A DNA stretch of 64,000 nucleotides from Panonychus citri. Taxonomy: Eukaryota > Arthropoda > Arachnida > Trombidiformes > Tetranychidae. Positions 11,448 to 23,345 of the stretch are shown piece by piece. The stretch covers positions 1,550,001-1,614,000 of the forward strand of contig NW_026515543.1 of assembly GCF_014898815.1 (NCBI RefSeq). Direction: 5' to 3'. The notes under the pieces are model-generated. The model saw only the letters and a list, made by a program, of their open reading frames with translations. It had not been told where the DNA came from and made no database searches. A program made the position numbers and the translations under genes. Every line of letters begins with the position of its first letter. The stretch's first letter is position 1.

Positions 11448-14400
11448 TAGTGATTCAAGTTCCTCGGGCGTATTAGCTGAATAGAAAATGATGAGGAAAA
11501 AAAGATGAAAATTAAATTAACACAGAGAAAAAAAAACTAGAAACAATTAAGTTGATTAGTAGAAAGTTGATTTGTAAGTGTTTCCACCCGAAGTTAAATT
11601 GTTAGTGATTAGTTTAGGTTCGGTTAATTGTGATTAGCTGAGAGGGAGAGAAAAAGGTAAATATATCAAGCGGAAAATTCAACAGGTATTCTCAACAATT
11701 AGTTAACTAAATTGTATTCATATCATTCATCTTATCATTTACTCTTGAAATAATCATCGTACTTTAATCAATAAGGATCGATAATGAGATTTGATTCTTT
11801 CAATCAGATTGAGTTTGTTACAAATTGTTGATTGTATTAAAGTTGTAATATCAACAGGTTATAGCAATCAAATTGTTTACATTGATTTTGAAGATAATTG
11901 TAAACTAAATTGCTTTTAATTGAGTGTCTAGCAATCGGGAAACTCCTTAACCAATCGTCCATCGATCTCTCATTTGAATCTTTTGAGATTTTACTTATTG
12001 ATTGATTGATAATCTATCCAATGTCCACGTGAATGGTCAACACAATTAAAAGTTATCATGTTACCTTAATTGTGATAATATTGTTATCAAGAAGACAAAA
12101 TCTGATTGGGATTATGTTGATATGTTTACAATGCAAATAAAAAAAATGTAATTATTGATTCACAATCAGGATTAACTTATCGTTTAAGAGACAAGTCAAT
12201 AAGTTACAACAGGAATCTGATCAATCTTAATTGTTTGACAAGCTTCATTTGTTTTCTTACTGATGATGATGTTGATATAATGACGATGATAACTGATGAA
12301 TATTGAGTTACTTTTCTTCAAGTCTCAGGATAATTGTGACTAAATCAACGAGAAAATCATAACGGTATCTTGTTGGTCTTGTTCCAAGTCTCGTTCCGAT
12401 TAAATTATAGTTCAGGTTCTCAACAGTTATCATCATTTTCTCATCTCTCTCTCTCTCTTTCTCTCTCTCTCTCATGGTCATTGAAGATAAAAACGATTCA
12501 CAAAATAGCAGAGAGACAGAAAATCAACAAGTAGGAATAAATTACACCCAAAAAAAACCAAAGAAGAAAAAAAAACTCATGCAAAAAACAAAGAAAAAGA
12601 AAAAAAAATCAACAGAAAAACGTACCAACTCTCTTGGACCGTTGGGTGATTGTAGCTAATCAAAAATCATAATGGAAAATAAAGATTAATATCAATTGAA
12701 TTTTGGCATGAAAAGATAATCCAAAATATAATCAAAAGAGGAAAATAATAATATGATAACACATAACCTGATCAAGAATAATTATAATAGAAAACAGCAA
12801 ATAGTCTTGGACGTTAATTGGGACAATAGGTTAACTTGTTGACCATTGTGATGATAATAATAAAAATAATTAGTTCTTACTCATGTTGATTAGAGTCTTT
12901 AGGAGAAAATGTTGTCAATAATAATCCAGAGAAATCAATATAACCAACAGAAAATATATATAATTAAAGGATAACAATTAAATCTGGATCAATGATGAGA
13001 AATTTAGTAAATATTGAATCCTTTCAATAAGATGATGATTAAAACAATATGGTAAATATTGAAGTCCAATTTGTAGGCCTAAAGATTGTTTGCCAATCAA
13101 TTGATTTAATTTGATGGGTGTAATTTAAGATGAATTGAAGATTTAGAATTGGTCAATATGATGTCGCAATTTATGAATTGGAATATAATCTAAAAAGAAA
13201 AAGAAAATTAAAAAGAAAATTATTTGGAAAAATTGTAACAAATATAAGCGAATGTAGGAAGAGACAATTTTACCTATTCAATTACCATTAGTAAAGACTG
13301 AATATTGTAAGAAATGGATATGGATACGGGGAATAATGGTAAGAATCAACAATATGGAAGATGATCAATTTAATTGTCTGATAGAAATGTTAAATTGTTC
13401 AAATTTCATGGAAATTGGAATTGTGAAAGAAAAAGATTATCTTACTTACCGGTTAGATAATAGAATTCAACAGCTGATTAGGAAGGAATAAGAATATGTG
13501 AATGGATGAATAGAATAGAAAATAATCAACATTGATACGAATTAGTTAATTTACCATATGAACAGAGATTAATCCGAGTTGATTTAGAAAATGATAGAGA
13601 TTGAGAGAGAGACAGAATGATGAAAATAATCAATAAATTTGCTGCAAGAAAATAAGATGAAGATGTGATGGTGATGATGAGTTTTTTTTGGTTCTTTATT
13701 CACAATCCAGGGTAATAAAGGATAATGTTTATGAAAGAAAATCAATTGAAAGAGTTTAAAGTGAACACATTCAACAAGTTAATTGGTTGGTAATAAGAAT
13801 AAATCACAATATTTATAAGATTAATAATTAGAATTAATTATCAAGACAGAAAGAAAAATTGACTTTGATTCTATGCGAACGAAACATAAACTGATCATTT
13901 GTTTTTCTTTTCTCTTTTATTTTGTTCTTTTCTCTTGAAAATTTTATTCTTTTTTCTCTTTGTTTACATTTGTTTTCTTCTTCTTTTTATCAGAATAATT
14001 TGATTATTCATTTTAAAGAATTACAATTTTAATCATTGTGATTTCATCTTTTTAATTGCTGATCTCTAATGTGATTAAAAGAAATTAATTCTAATCAATT
14101 CCAGTGTTTTCCTTTTTCTCTACGTTACCTTTTCTTTGGTTAACCAGTTTTTCTGGTTCTTCGGGTTTTGGGTTAGCATAAAATGTTTACTTTGTTTCTA
14201 ATTTTTTTCTTCTTCTCTAATTGTGATTAACTGTAATTAACTGTCATTTCTTTATATACTTGTAGTTTATCATCATGATCATCAAAATGGATTCCCGATT
14301 AACTGATTAACTGATTAATCTTTCTGCTTTGGAATACATTTAACTTGGATTTAGCTGTTGTTCATTACCATCTCTATGGTAATGGTAGTGTGAAAAGTGA

Positions 14401-15305
14401 ATTAATAAGATTATTGAACTTTAATCAGTTAATCAATTTTATTATTATTCATCTCTAATCAAGTGAAATTATTAATTGAGAAATTAATTCTCTTTTCAAT
14501 GAAACTCTATAAGCTGAAACGTGTCAACAAATACATTACATGTTTATAGAGAGGAAAAAGGCTTTAGTCAGTTTTAGGCCTAAAATTGATCAGTACAATG
14601 AACTGATCAACAATTTGCTGAGAATACAAATTGTTTAGGATTATATATATTGTTGAGATTTAATTTGAGCAATTTAAGATATTAATTATAATGTCAATAT
14701 CTTGCAAACAAGTATAGAGAGAAAGAGAGAGAGAGAGAGAGAAACAAAAGTTAATTTCATCTCCATTTGGATAATAACAAAAAATAATAATAATTTTCTC
14801 TCTTCTCTTTCCTGGTTTTTAGATTTGGATTATATTTACAATAGATTATATTTCAAATCACTTTTTTTTTGATTGTTTGTTAATCGATGTTGGTCAAATT
14901 GGCAACTTCCATCAATGATTGACCTCCATTATTGTCTCGTTAATGTCGAGTATGATGGCCTATCCTTTTCCTTAAGTCGATCACTTTGTTTATTTGAATC
15001 TTGGAATTGAAATAATTTATATCACTGTTATTTCCCGGTAATCAGCTGTTGTAATTTCTTTGTATTATATTATATAAGTAGATCTTTTTTTTTGATAATA
15101 AGCTCAATTTATATATATAATATATATAAATTTATATCTTTTGTTATGTGAAGATGAAAATGGGACAAGTCATGAGAATCCATGTTGATCTGGTAAAAGT
15201 TGACCTCAAACAATTTGATTCTTCATTTTAAATTTGTTTAGGTCATCCGATTGAATAGATTTTCATGAAGATGAAGATGATGAAAATGAAGATTATTTTG
15301 ATTGT
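11448..15305. other. 5' region of cytochrome b561 and intergenic DNA
   Basis: No independent gene recognised. The reverse strand offers a possible tiny first coding exon of CYB561 (ATG at 12884-12882 followed by A and the donor GTAAGA), and a second exon-like piece at about 12655-12614 ending before GTACGT. The plus-strand ORF at 12474-12659 is Lys-rich because of poly-A and is rejected. GA/CT runs occur near 12445-12473 and 14715-14742, and a TATA-rich palindromic patch near 15110-15135. Confidence 0.4.
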
Positions 15306-15776
15306 TTAGTTTTCCATTGAATCGGTTCCTCTCATAACCCAAGCATGAAGAATGGCTAAGATGAACATTCCTGGTCTCATGACCATTCCGATTATTTTAT
15401 AGATGAAAACATTGAAATCACCGGAAGTATAGATACCAATAAATTCAAATCCCCATTCCATGATAATCAGAACAATTGAGATGCACAAGAAGAGACGATT
15501 ATTACGAAAGGTGGAAAAAACTGCCAACGAGATGACCAATGTTGTTAATATGGAGCAAAATATGAATAGATTACGAGTTGATTTGAAAAATTCTCTCTTC
15601 CAAATTGGATCTTCATCATATTTCTGAATTTCCATCTCATATTCATTAATTGAATACCAGGTCCAAGTCCATTCATAGGCAAGAGTTAACACAAGGTAGA
15701 AAATGAGTAAATATTTAAGCTTTTCAACCTTTTTGGGATCAATCGCTGGTGGATGAAGTATTTTACTGATCATCAT
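15306..15776 (-). CDS. Small four-helix membrane protein, family unknown
   Basis: A complete 156-residue ORF with protein-like composition, in contrast to the AT-driven ORFs around it. Four hydrophobic segments are visible at about 20-41, 68-89, 95-116 and 122-146. The short polar N-terminus includes PPAIDPKKVEKL, and the first loop is acidic (EYEMEIQKYDEDP). There is no signal-peptide cleavage motif and no catalytic motif that I recognise. The pattern, and especially the third helix (FLCISIVLI...GFEFIGIY), resembles the larger four-helix protein 2.5 kb away on the same strand, suggesting an old tandem duplication. Arthropods have many small tetraspan proteins of unknown role (for example the pasiflora/DUF4728 group); membership is a guess. 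The ATGATG start gives two adjacent Met choices. Confidence 0.72.
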   Translation of the reverse strand: MMISKILHPPAIDPKKVEKLKYLLIFYLVLTLAYEWTWTWYSINEYEMEIQKYDEDPIWKREFFKSTRNLFIFCSILTTLVISLAVFSTFRNNRLFLCISIVLIIMEWGFEFIGIYTSGDFNVFIYKIIGMVMRPGMFILAILHAWVMRGTDSMEN

Positions 15777-18309
15777 GTAATCAAAATTCCAGAGGCAATG
15801 ATTGAGTAATCAAGAGATGAAAAGAACACTAAAGTAAGATAATAAAAGAATAAAATATTGTAATTACAATACGAATTAGAATTTAAGAGAGAAAATTGAA
15901 ATATAAACAAAGAAAAATTCGCTTACATTTACAAGGTTGTTGTTCACAGAAAGAAAATGGTGGAAAATCCTATCTCTCTTTTTCCTTTTGTTTTCCGTGT
16001 TATTTTTTTTTTTTTTGATCAATCAAATTAACTTGGTAATTAAACACTGATTAACCTTTTTGAGAACCATAGGAGTTGATGACCATGATTGAGAAGATGA
16101 ACAAGATTAAATAAGATGATGGAAGAAGAAGAAGAGAAAAAGATTCACCATTGAAATGTTGTTCTTTTCTGTGTTGTCACTTAAACCAGATTCTCATTCT
16201 GATTCTCATTTCTCTCTTTCTCTTGTCTCTTTCTTTCTCCTCCAGAACTGAAACTGGCTGAATGTGTGGTGGAAATGATGATGGTGATGATGATGAAGGT
16301 AGAAAAGCAAGATTGAGAACCAGTTTAATTAAGAAATCAGCAAACTGACCTTTACTTAATGTTAGTTACCCTGAGAGAGAGAGAGAGAGTATTGAAAACC
16401 ATTTGAAGAAACTTCTTCCCATGAAATTAAAGAAATCCTTATATTATTAGCTAAAGATGATGATGATGATTATGATGATGACGAACACCCGATAGCATAA
16501 ATTGTACTAATTCACTTGATTATGATTGTAAACGTGCCAAGGTGATCAAATGGTTAAGAGATTAACAATCAAAATAAGAGAGTAAATTTAACCAACTCTT
16601 ATTAACAATCAAACAACAAACAAAATGGTAACACAATCAGTAACCCTAATCAAAGGTCAGGTCAATCAGGTTTCCATCCGGAAGCTTTTACATCCTTCTA
16701 ATTGCCAAGATTAAAATCAATTAAATCAAATAGTAATTACAACTAACTAAAAATAACAACAATTGTTTACCTTTTTTTTGAGATTGAGAAAAATATCTTT
16801 TTCCTATCAGCTGGATTTTAGATCCAAGTCTTTGTATCGATATCGAAAAGTTAATCAACAATTAACTTTGTTTTCTAATGGAAACAGTTTGTTTAATTGT
16901 CTTTACAATTATTCTAAATACTGATTAACTTAATACTTTCAAGTTTAATTTGGAAAACAATTAGTTGATTGTTACTGTTTTCAATTGATTTTATCCATAA
17001 AAGTTAAACAATCGGATTACAAGAAAAGTGAACGTAAAACTTATTGGGTAACAATTAGAAGTTACAATTAACTGTGTGTTTGTATTTTACTATTACAGTA
17101 ATTAATATATATTAATTACGACAATTAAGAAATTGCGTAAATTGTTGGAGAGACAGAAACTTGTACAGATTCTATTAGTTAATCAAGGTTATCAATGATT
17201 ATCATGTTTACTTTTAAACACATTGGACCTTCAAAGTTACCTGATCATGATTAACCGGTTGGATCGTTAATTGTGATGGATTAAATTGTGATGATAAGTG
17301 TAATTGAAAGGCAAGTTTACAATTAACAACAGTTTTCATTTCTAATTGAAAAGAAAATTAAATTAGGGTAACAAGTACAATTGGAAATAAATTGTTACCA
17401 TTACTTTAGATTTAGAAGAAAAAAAAAATTTTTTTCCAAATTTAAAGTTAATTGTTATTCATTCTGATTTAGGATTTGAGTTGTTTGTTTGTTTGTTAAT
17501 TTAATTGAGCAAAATATTCAGTCAATTGATTTATACAAATTTGATTTGTATTGATGTGTATTGGTAACAGAAAATTGATTATTATTACCATTAAATTGGC
17601 TCGATTTTGTGTACGATGTTAATCTAATCATGGTTTCTACCATTTGTCATCTGAATTTACGTTCACAATTAACAGTAGATTGAGGGAAAAGGGTAACAAT
17701 TAGTACACAATTAGAGAGATATATCAGAGGTAACATGATTACAGAGTTTTTTTGTTGGTGTGTTTAAATAGTGAGACTGATTGATTGTTGTCTTTCAACA
17801 CTTTCCATTATAATAATCAAGTGAAAGACTAATCAACCTTGACATGATCAGAAATACAATTTAAATTTGTGTGTGTGTTTACAATTAGTGTTACTTTTTT
17901 CAGGTTGAATTAAAAAAGTAAAAGAAAAAGGTAAAAAAAGAAACGTAAACGAAGGAGTTGATAATGAAATTAAAGGGAGAGAGAGAGAGAGAGAGAGATA
18001 AAGTTTAAGCAAAGGAAAAGTAAAGGAGGGAGATGAGGAAAAAGAATTGAAAATAATATAACATGATTAAGAAAATCGAATTGCAATCACCGATTGGAAT
18101 TGTGAATAGAATCAGTAGCAGCTTAGAGTTTGCTTTTCCTTTCTCTGGATAATCCATGAGATAAAATGAACAAGAAGACAAGGTTGACAAAAATTTTACA
18201 AAAAAAGAAAATAAAAAAGAGATGATTAACTCGTAAGCGAGAAAATTAACAATTAATTATCATAATTCCAACTCTTTCTTTTTCCTCTTTTTTTTCCTCA
18301 TTTAATCAT
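15777..18309. other. Intergenic region between the two four-helix genes
   Basis: Probably holds the promoter of the 15.3 kb gene and the 3' UTR of the 18.3 kb gene, both transcribed leftwards. A CT/GA microsatellite lies near 16374-16390 and another at about 17980-17998. The ORF at 18005-18190 (-) is F/L/I-rich and looks like translated 3' flank. No RNA gene or mobile element seen. Confidence 0.4.
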
Positions 18310-19032
18310 CTAGGAAGGAGGTTTAAGGAATGATTCTTGTTTGTTAACAGTTAACATTGCTGCTTCATTTGGTTGATTGTTTCTCATTGATTGTTGGACA
18401 TTTGATTCCTCGTGTAAATCTAGATTTGGATTATCGTGTCCAGTTGATTGTTGCATTGGTTGATTGTTATTATCCATTGTCGGGTCTGAACCAATTTCTG
18501 AGCCAGAAAGTGAATTCCTTCTTGATTCAGCCATAGTTTGTCGGTAAATTGGTAAACTGGCTAATCTTTTTTCCGCTGATCGGATCATTAAAGTAAATCC
18601 TAAGGCAAGAACCATAAGTATTGGTTCCAGAGAGATAGAAACAAATTTAAGCTTCCTGACATCCTCATCGTTTGATTTAAATGCTCCGGTTACCTCGAAC
18701 ACAAAGCCAATTGCAAATAGACAAAGGAAACCAAAAATGGTGGAAATGTTTTCCTTAAGGATACCCCATAGTCCAATAAGAGTAGCAGCACCAATGTAAA
18801 GACCAGTGAAGAGAAAGAAATGATTATGTGTTTTGTATTTCTGATTTTCTCGGGTAACATCATTATCCTCATCGATTTTAGATTTAAAGAAAGCCATTGA
18901 ATGGACAGTCCAAGCGACAAGGCTTACGAAATAAGCCAAAAATAGGAAACAAAGGATAATCTTTACAATGGCATAACCACGAGTAGCATTGGCAGCTCGA
19001 GGAAGTAAAATGAAACGATCACTTTTCTTCAT
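18310..19032 (-). CDS. Four-helix membrane protein with Gln/Asn/Ser-rich tail, family unknown
   Basis: A complete 240-residue ORF. Four hydrophobic helices lie at about 20-42, 72-92, 97-117 and 131-151, with a polar, acidic first loop (50-71). They are followed by an 85-90-residue cytosolic-looking tail rich in N, Q, S and E with several possible phosphosites (RRNSLSGSE). The N-terminus starts MKKSDRF without a cleavable signal. Helix order and helix-3 wording (FGFLCLFAIGFVFEVTGAF) match the 156-residue protein at 15.3 kb, which lacks the tail. I do not recognise the family with certainty; small arthropod tetraspan proteins, MARVEL-like proteins and the DUF4728 group all have this shape. It is transcribed away from the CNC gene that starts 1.1 kb to the right. 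Confidence 0.76.
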   Translation of the reverse strand: MKKSDRFILLPRAANATRGYAIVKIILCFLFLAYFVSLVAWTVHSMAFFKSKIDEDNDVTRENQKYKTHNHFFLFTGLYIGAATLIGLWGILKENISTIFGFLCLFAIGFVFEVTGAFKSNDEDVRKLKFVSISLEPILMVLALGFTLMIRSAEKRLASLPIYRQTMAESRRNSLSGSEIGSDPTMDNNNQPMQQSTGHDNPNLDLHEESNVQQSMRNNQPNEAAMLTVNKQESFLKPPS

Positions 19033-20171
19033 AATGAGTAGATAGAAATGTCAATAGAAAAAAAATCACAGAGAGAAAAATACGAAAAAAAAAGTCCCAC
19101 AGTTGAAACAAGAGAAAACTGTGAGCAAATGAAATGGGTGAAAGTCCAACTTTCGTAGTTTAAAATTTCGACTAATTAATCACCGATATTGTTGGATATA
19201 TTATCTCATGCGAGGAAACTGAGACACAAAACACTTTGTAAACAATAAGAGTGAGAGAGAAACAAAAATTAAAAGAAAATAGGTAAACTTTTGTAATCCG
19301 TTGGTGATTAGTCAAGTTGATTTTCGGGGCAAACACTGGGAGAGAAGATTAAAGTTGTCATCAAAGAATAAAAAAAAACAGTGGATAAGGAAAAAAGGGT
19401 TTTTTTTCGGTATCGGTTTTTGGTAATGATTCTAATGATGATCAAAGAGTGTGAGAAGGGAAATCGATAGAGAGAGAGAGAGAGAGAAAAAAGATTGAGA
19501 GATAAAGAAACAAGATGAGGAATGGAAAAAAAAGATGGAGGGAGGAAAATAATTGCAAATTGAACGAGAGAGTGGACACACAAACTGAAGAGAGAAGAGG
19601 GGGAAAAACGATAGAAAAACTAATGATGAAGGAGAAAATTAATTATAATTGTGAGGTTGATGTCGATGGATGAAAAGAAAGAGGAAAATTTCAGTTGGGC
19701 TTCAAGCGATGTAACAACATGTTGATTCGTTAGGAAATCAAGCTACAATTTTCCTCCTTAATTTCTCTCTCTCTTTCTCTCTCTCTCACCTTATCTTCTT
19801 CTCTGTTACCTGTACACATAATATATATATAAACATTCACATGATGAAGGTTAACCAGTTTCAAGAATTTAACTTTACATTTAATATCAACAAGTTGAAG
19901 ATAAAAATATTTACTTTTCGTTGAAAAGAATAGAATTAAATTGAAATTCTTTTCGCGCCTCCGGTAGATGGAGCCACTTGAATTCTTTAGAAAAAAAAAT
20001 TCGGCTTATCAATCGTGTAGCTAAAAGATTTCAGCTGATTTCGGATTCTTTTTTTATTATTTAATTTTGATTCTATTTTGATTTCTATTATATAAAACTG
20101 AAAATTGTGTTTTTCAATTAATCGTTTAGTTTATTGTTTGTTTGTCTGTTTTTTTTGTGCTGTTTTATCTG
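19033..20171. other. Divergent promoter region between a four-helix gene and the first CNC gene
   Basis: About 1.1 kb shared by genes transcribed in opposite directions. It is purine-rich on the left and holds a (GA)n run near 19468-19487, a (CT)n run near 19766-19788 and a short TATATATATA patch near 19821-19831. The ORF at 19308-19583 (-) comes from the GA repeat. No transcription start can be fixed. Confidence 0.4.
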
Positions 20172-22301
20172 ATGGTTAGGGAATTAAAAATGGTGATTAA
20201 AAACGGTTACTTATTGTCAACCATTTTCTTTAGTTTATTTATTTACTGTGAAGCTTTAAATTTGCCTGTGCCTCGATCTGACCCTTTTCTCACATCAATA
20301 ACCACTAATCAGGAAGATTTGGACCCGGTGTTTGGTGAATCTGAAAGGTTAATCTTAACACTTGATACTGGTATTTGTTTACTTGGTGAAAATGATTATC
20401 AATTTGAAGATGTATGGCATTGTAACCTTAATTCAGTAACTTCCGAACCACCGGTGTCACAAGTAACTCATTCCCATTCCTATGGTTCACCTTCATCGCT
20501 CCCCTCAACCTCATCAACAATATCCTCATCCTCATCATCAACCTCAACCTCATCATCATCATCATCATCATCATCGTCACCTAATGGAGTTAAAACTGAT
20601 TTAGATACTCCAAACTTAACCACCAACTTGCGATCATCATTATCAACCACAATACCAACAACAAGTACTACCCTCACTATTGCTGGTGGCAATCAAAGTT
20701 TAACCGGACCAGTAACTGGAAACCCTAACGATAGCATCCTTAGTAATCATGTTTATCTAAATTGTAACAATTCAATCAATTCTGGTAATCTAACTCACCT
20801 CATTGATGATGCTAATATTGCTAGTTGTGGATCTGCCTCTGTCTCCTCGGCAATTGATACTGCATCTTCAATCATTGAGAATGATTTCTCACCTTATTGT
20901 CATGATCATGAAACAATTGACTTCTATTCAACGGGTAACATTTCAATTGGAAATTTAACTGAACAAGAAGAGGCTTCAGCATTTTTTGATCTTCCTGCAT
21001 CTTCAGGTAGGATATTAAGCGAGTGAATCAAACCAAACCATGTAAATGATAATCGACAAAGAAAAACTAAAAAGGAGAAAAACAATTCAACAAATCTATC
21101 CCCTTGTTAGAGTAACATCTCAATCTACCACATATCGACACCCGCACCAATCATGATTTATATTAACTTTAAAGCTTATTTAATTGTCACTGATATAATT
21201 TATCTCTCATGTCCATCAAGATAATGATTATCACCATCACCTCATACTGAGGTGACCAACATATAGAAATAGATAGCTTTTTATTTACACGCGCTTGACT
21301 CTATTGACCTTTGGCTATCTTTTCCTAGGTTCACAGTTTAACCTAAAGGGAGGTCAAAGTGAGACCCTGACTACAAGTTAACAATCCCTTATAACCCAAA
21401 ATTAAACCCATGATACGAATGATGATGATGTAGGATGATAACATGATTACATCATCCTACATTATCTTCCTACTCCATAAGATCCTCTGTAAAAATATAA
21501 TCATAATTATGGTTTTTTCTTTTTGCAATCTCACCGACGTTTCATCAATAGTTCATCACCATTGCATTTATTTAAACATTTTATCGTCAAATTGTCTATA
21601 ATATCGTTCTCTTTTTCTCTCTCTCTCTCTCTTCATCTCTTTTTTCCGTAGGTTTGAATGATTCAAATTGGGCTGCAGAAAATGTTCACCACAATCACAC
21701 TTATACAACACCGATTTCATCACCATCATCCCAAATCGACCAACATTTACAAGCATCAAACTATCTTTACGACCATGACCCTTCACCTCAATACCAACAT
21801 GTCAGCTTAAGGCAACAATTTGCCATGAATGGTGGCAGATCATCATCTCGAGGTTCCAAGGGAGATGTAAGCCGATCAAGCGGTTTCAGTGATGACACAT
21901 CAGACGATGATCACTCGGTAACCCGAGATGAGAAACGAGCGAAAGCTTTAAACATCCCAATCCCTGCTGAAGAGATAATCAATCTACCGATAGATGAATT
22001 CAATGAGCATCTAGCTAAATATGATCTGAATGAAACACAAATAGCACTTATTCGAGATATTCGTAGGCGAGGTAAAAATAAAGTCGCAGCTCAAAATTGT
22101 CGTAGACGTAAAATGGATCAAATAATAGATTTACAAAGTGAAGTGGGTCGATTATATTCACAGAAAAAAACTTACGAAGCTCAACAAGAACACCTGTTAG
22201 CCTTGAGGCATTTAGCTCAAGAAAAATATACAAAACTTTATAACTTTATTCTTTCCTCCTCTGGAAGTTCATCTACATTATCTAATATTCAAACAATGTA
22301 A
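20172..22301 (+). CDS. cnc: CNC-family bZIP transcription factor (cap'n'collar/Nrf-like), copy 1
   Basis: A sequence-specific transcription factor; family members pair with small Maf proteins on antioxidant-response or patterning elements. Two exons: 20172-21006 and 21652-22301, GT-AG in phase 1 (SSG|LND), giving 494 residues. I start at ATG 20172; a second in-frame ATG is at 20190, and further upstream only a TTG continues the frame. Residues 8-26 are hydrophobic, as in ER-anchored Nrf1/CncC. The middle is Ser/Thr-rich, encoded by an ATC repeat. Residues about 370-419 form a CNC domain (DEKRAKALNIPIPAEEIINL ... LPIDEFNE ... YDLNETQIALIRDIRRRG), 415-434 the basic region (KNKVAAQNCRRRK) and 436-474 the zipper. 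I see no ETGE or DLG Keap1-binding motif. AATAAA hexamers follow the stop at 22349 and 22361. A frameshifted tandem copy lies at 26.7-29.0 kb. Confidence 0.93.
21079..21565. repeat. Conserved noncoding block, copy A (intron of CNC copy 1)
   Basis: About 0.45-0.49 kb of intron sequence repeated at 22817-23345 and 27846-28242. Positions 21136-21164 are a 29-base core identical in all three. Also shared are TGACCTTT (21305-21312), AGGTCAAAGTGAGAC (from 21351), GATCCTCTG near the 3' end and GCAATCTCACC just beyond. Conservation in an intron exceeds that of the surrounding noncoding DNA, which suggests recent duplication, selection, or both. Confidence 0.85.
21424..21466. other. Inverted-repeat hairpin in block A
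   Basis: Arms 21424-21439 and 21451-21466 pair over 16 bases (one G-T), with an 11-nt loop. The same arms occur in block B at 23191-23233 with a different loop of equal length. Confidence 0.75.
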
Positions 22302-22547
22302 ACACACCTTATGTAACACCTTTTGTCATCTACTTTCAATCAATGTTAAATAAATATTTAAATAAATTCAATATTAACTATAAGAAATTGATCATCACAA
22401 CTAATCATCATCATTAACATTATCGTCACCGAGAAAAACATTTAATCACAATAATCCTAATTCATTTTCTATTATCATGATTGTCGTCAACAAACAGAAT
22501 CCAAAAATTTTCCCATTATCATGATCCTCATCATCTTCATCATTATT

Positions 22548-22620
<73 letters not shown>

Positions 22621-22816
22621 TTTCTTGTCAAATCATAAACTAGTAACTTAATTATAATTATCATAATGTACTCAAAATGACAATGATAAACTCAATGGTT
22701 AAAAATTACTTTGTACTTAATCATTATCTTGATTGTTTATCATATTTCCCTATTGCAATTGTCAAATGACAATTAAATCTTAGAATGAAAATATTGCCAA
22801 TAATTATAATAATAGA
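22302..22816. repeat. 3' flank of CNC copy 1 with CT and CTTT microsatellites
   Basis: The likely 3' UTR end is at AATAAA 22349-22354 or 22361-22366. A (TC)n run covers about 22551-22587 and passes directly into (TTCT)n at about 22588-22626. The antisense ORF across it (22446-22664) is pure repeat translation. Confidence 0.8.
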
Positions 22817-23345
22817 AAACAATTAACAATCTAATCCTTGGTAAAGAGAGTAACATCTAAATCTACCACACATCGACACCCGCACCAATCATGATTTATA
22901 TTGATTTGTAAAGCATTTATTTAATTGTCACTCATTACGAATATAAATAGACTTGAATTATTATTATTATCATGATAATTTATATCCAATGTCCATCATG
23001 ATAATTATCATTATCACCATCACCTTATTCTGAGGTCACTTAAAAATCCAATAACAAAGGTAAACTAAACACACGCGCTTGACCTTTCAATGTCCATCCC
23101 TGGCTCAATCCCTATGGAAGGTCAAAGTGAGACACTGACCACAAGTTGACAGCTCACTTATAACCCAAAAATCCCTCATGATGATGATAAGATGATGTAG
23201 GATGATATAATCATATTATCATCCTACATTATCTTCCTACTCACACTAAGATCCTCTGTAATAATAATAATATGATTATAATTGTAATGATTGTTTTTTT
23301 TGCAATCTCACCAACATTTCACCAATAGTTAATCACCATCACCAT
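22817..23345. repeat. Conserved noncoding block, copy B (intergenic, no exons)
   Basis: A third copy of the CNC intron block, about 0.5 kb past the stop of CNC copy 1 and not inside any exon pair that I can find. The 29-base core is at 22874-22902, TGACCTTT at 23080-23087, AGGTCAAAGTGAGAC at 23119-23133 and the hairpin at 23191-23233. Its 5' side resembles block A and its 3' side (TTATCAATA, GATTA) resembles block C. I saw no CNC exon remnants on either side. Confidence 0.85.
23191..23233. other. Inverted-repeat hairpin in block B
   Basis: Arms 23191-23206 and 23218-23233 are identical to the block A arms, around an 11-nt loop whose sequence differs from the block A loop. Confidence 0.75.

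Noticed and set aside
12474..12659. Lys-rich 61-codon ORF
   Set aside because: Produced by poly-A and GA runs in the upstream region of the cytochrome b561 gene, without a domain.
20480..20692. Antisense ORF with a poly-Asp tract
   Set aside because: Shadow of the Ser-rich ATC repeat in CNC copy 1.
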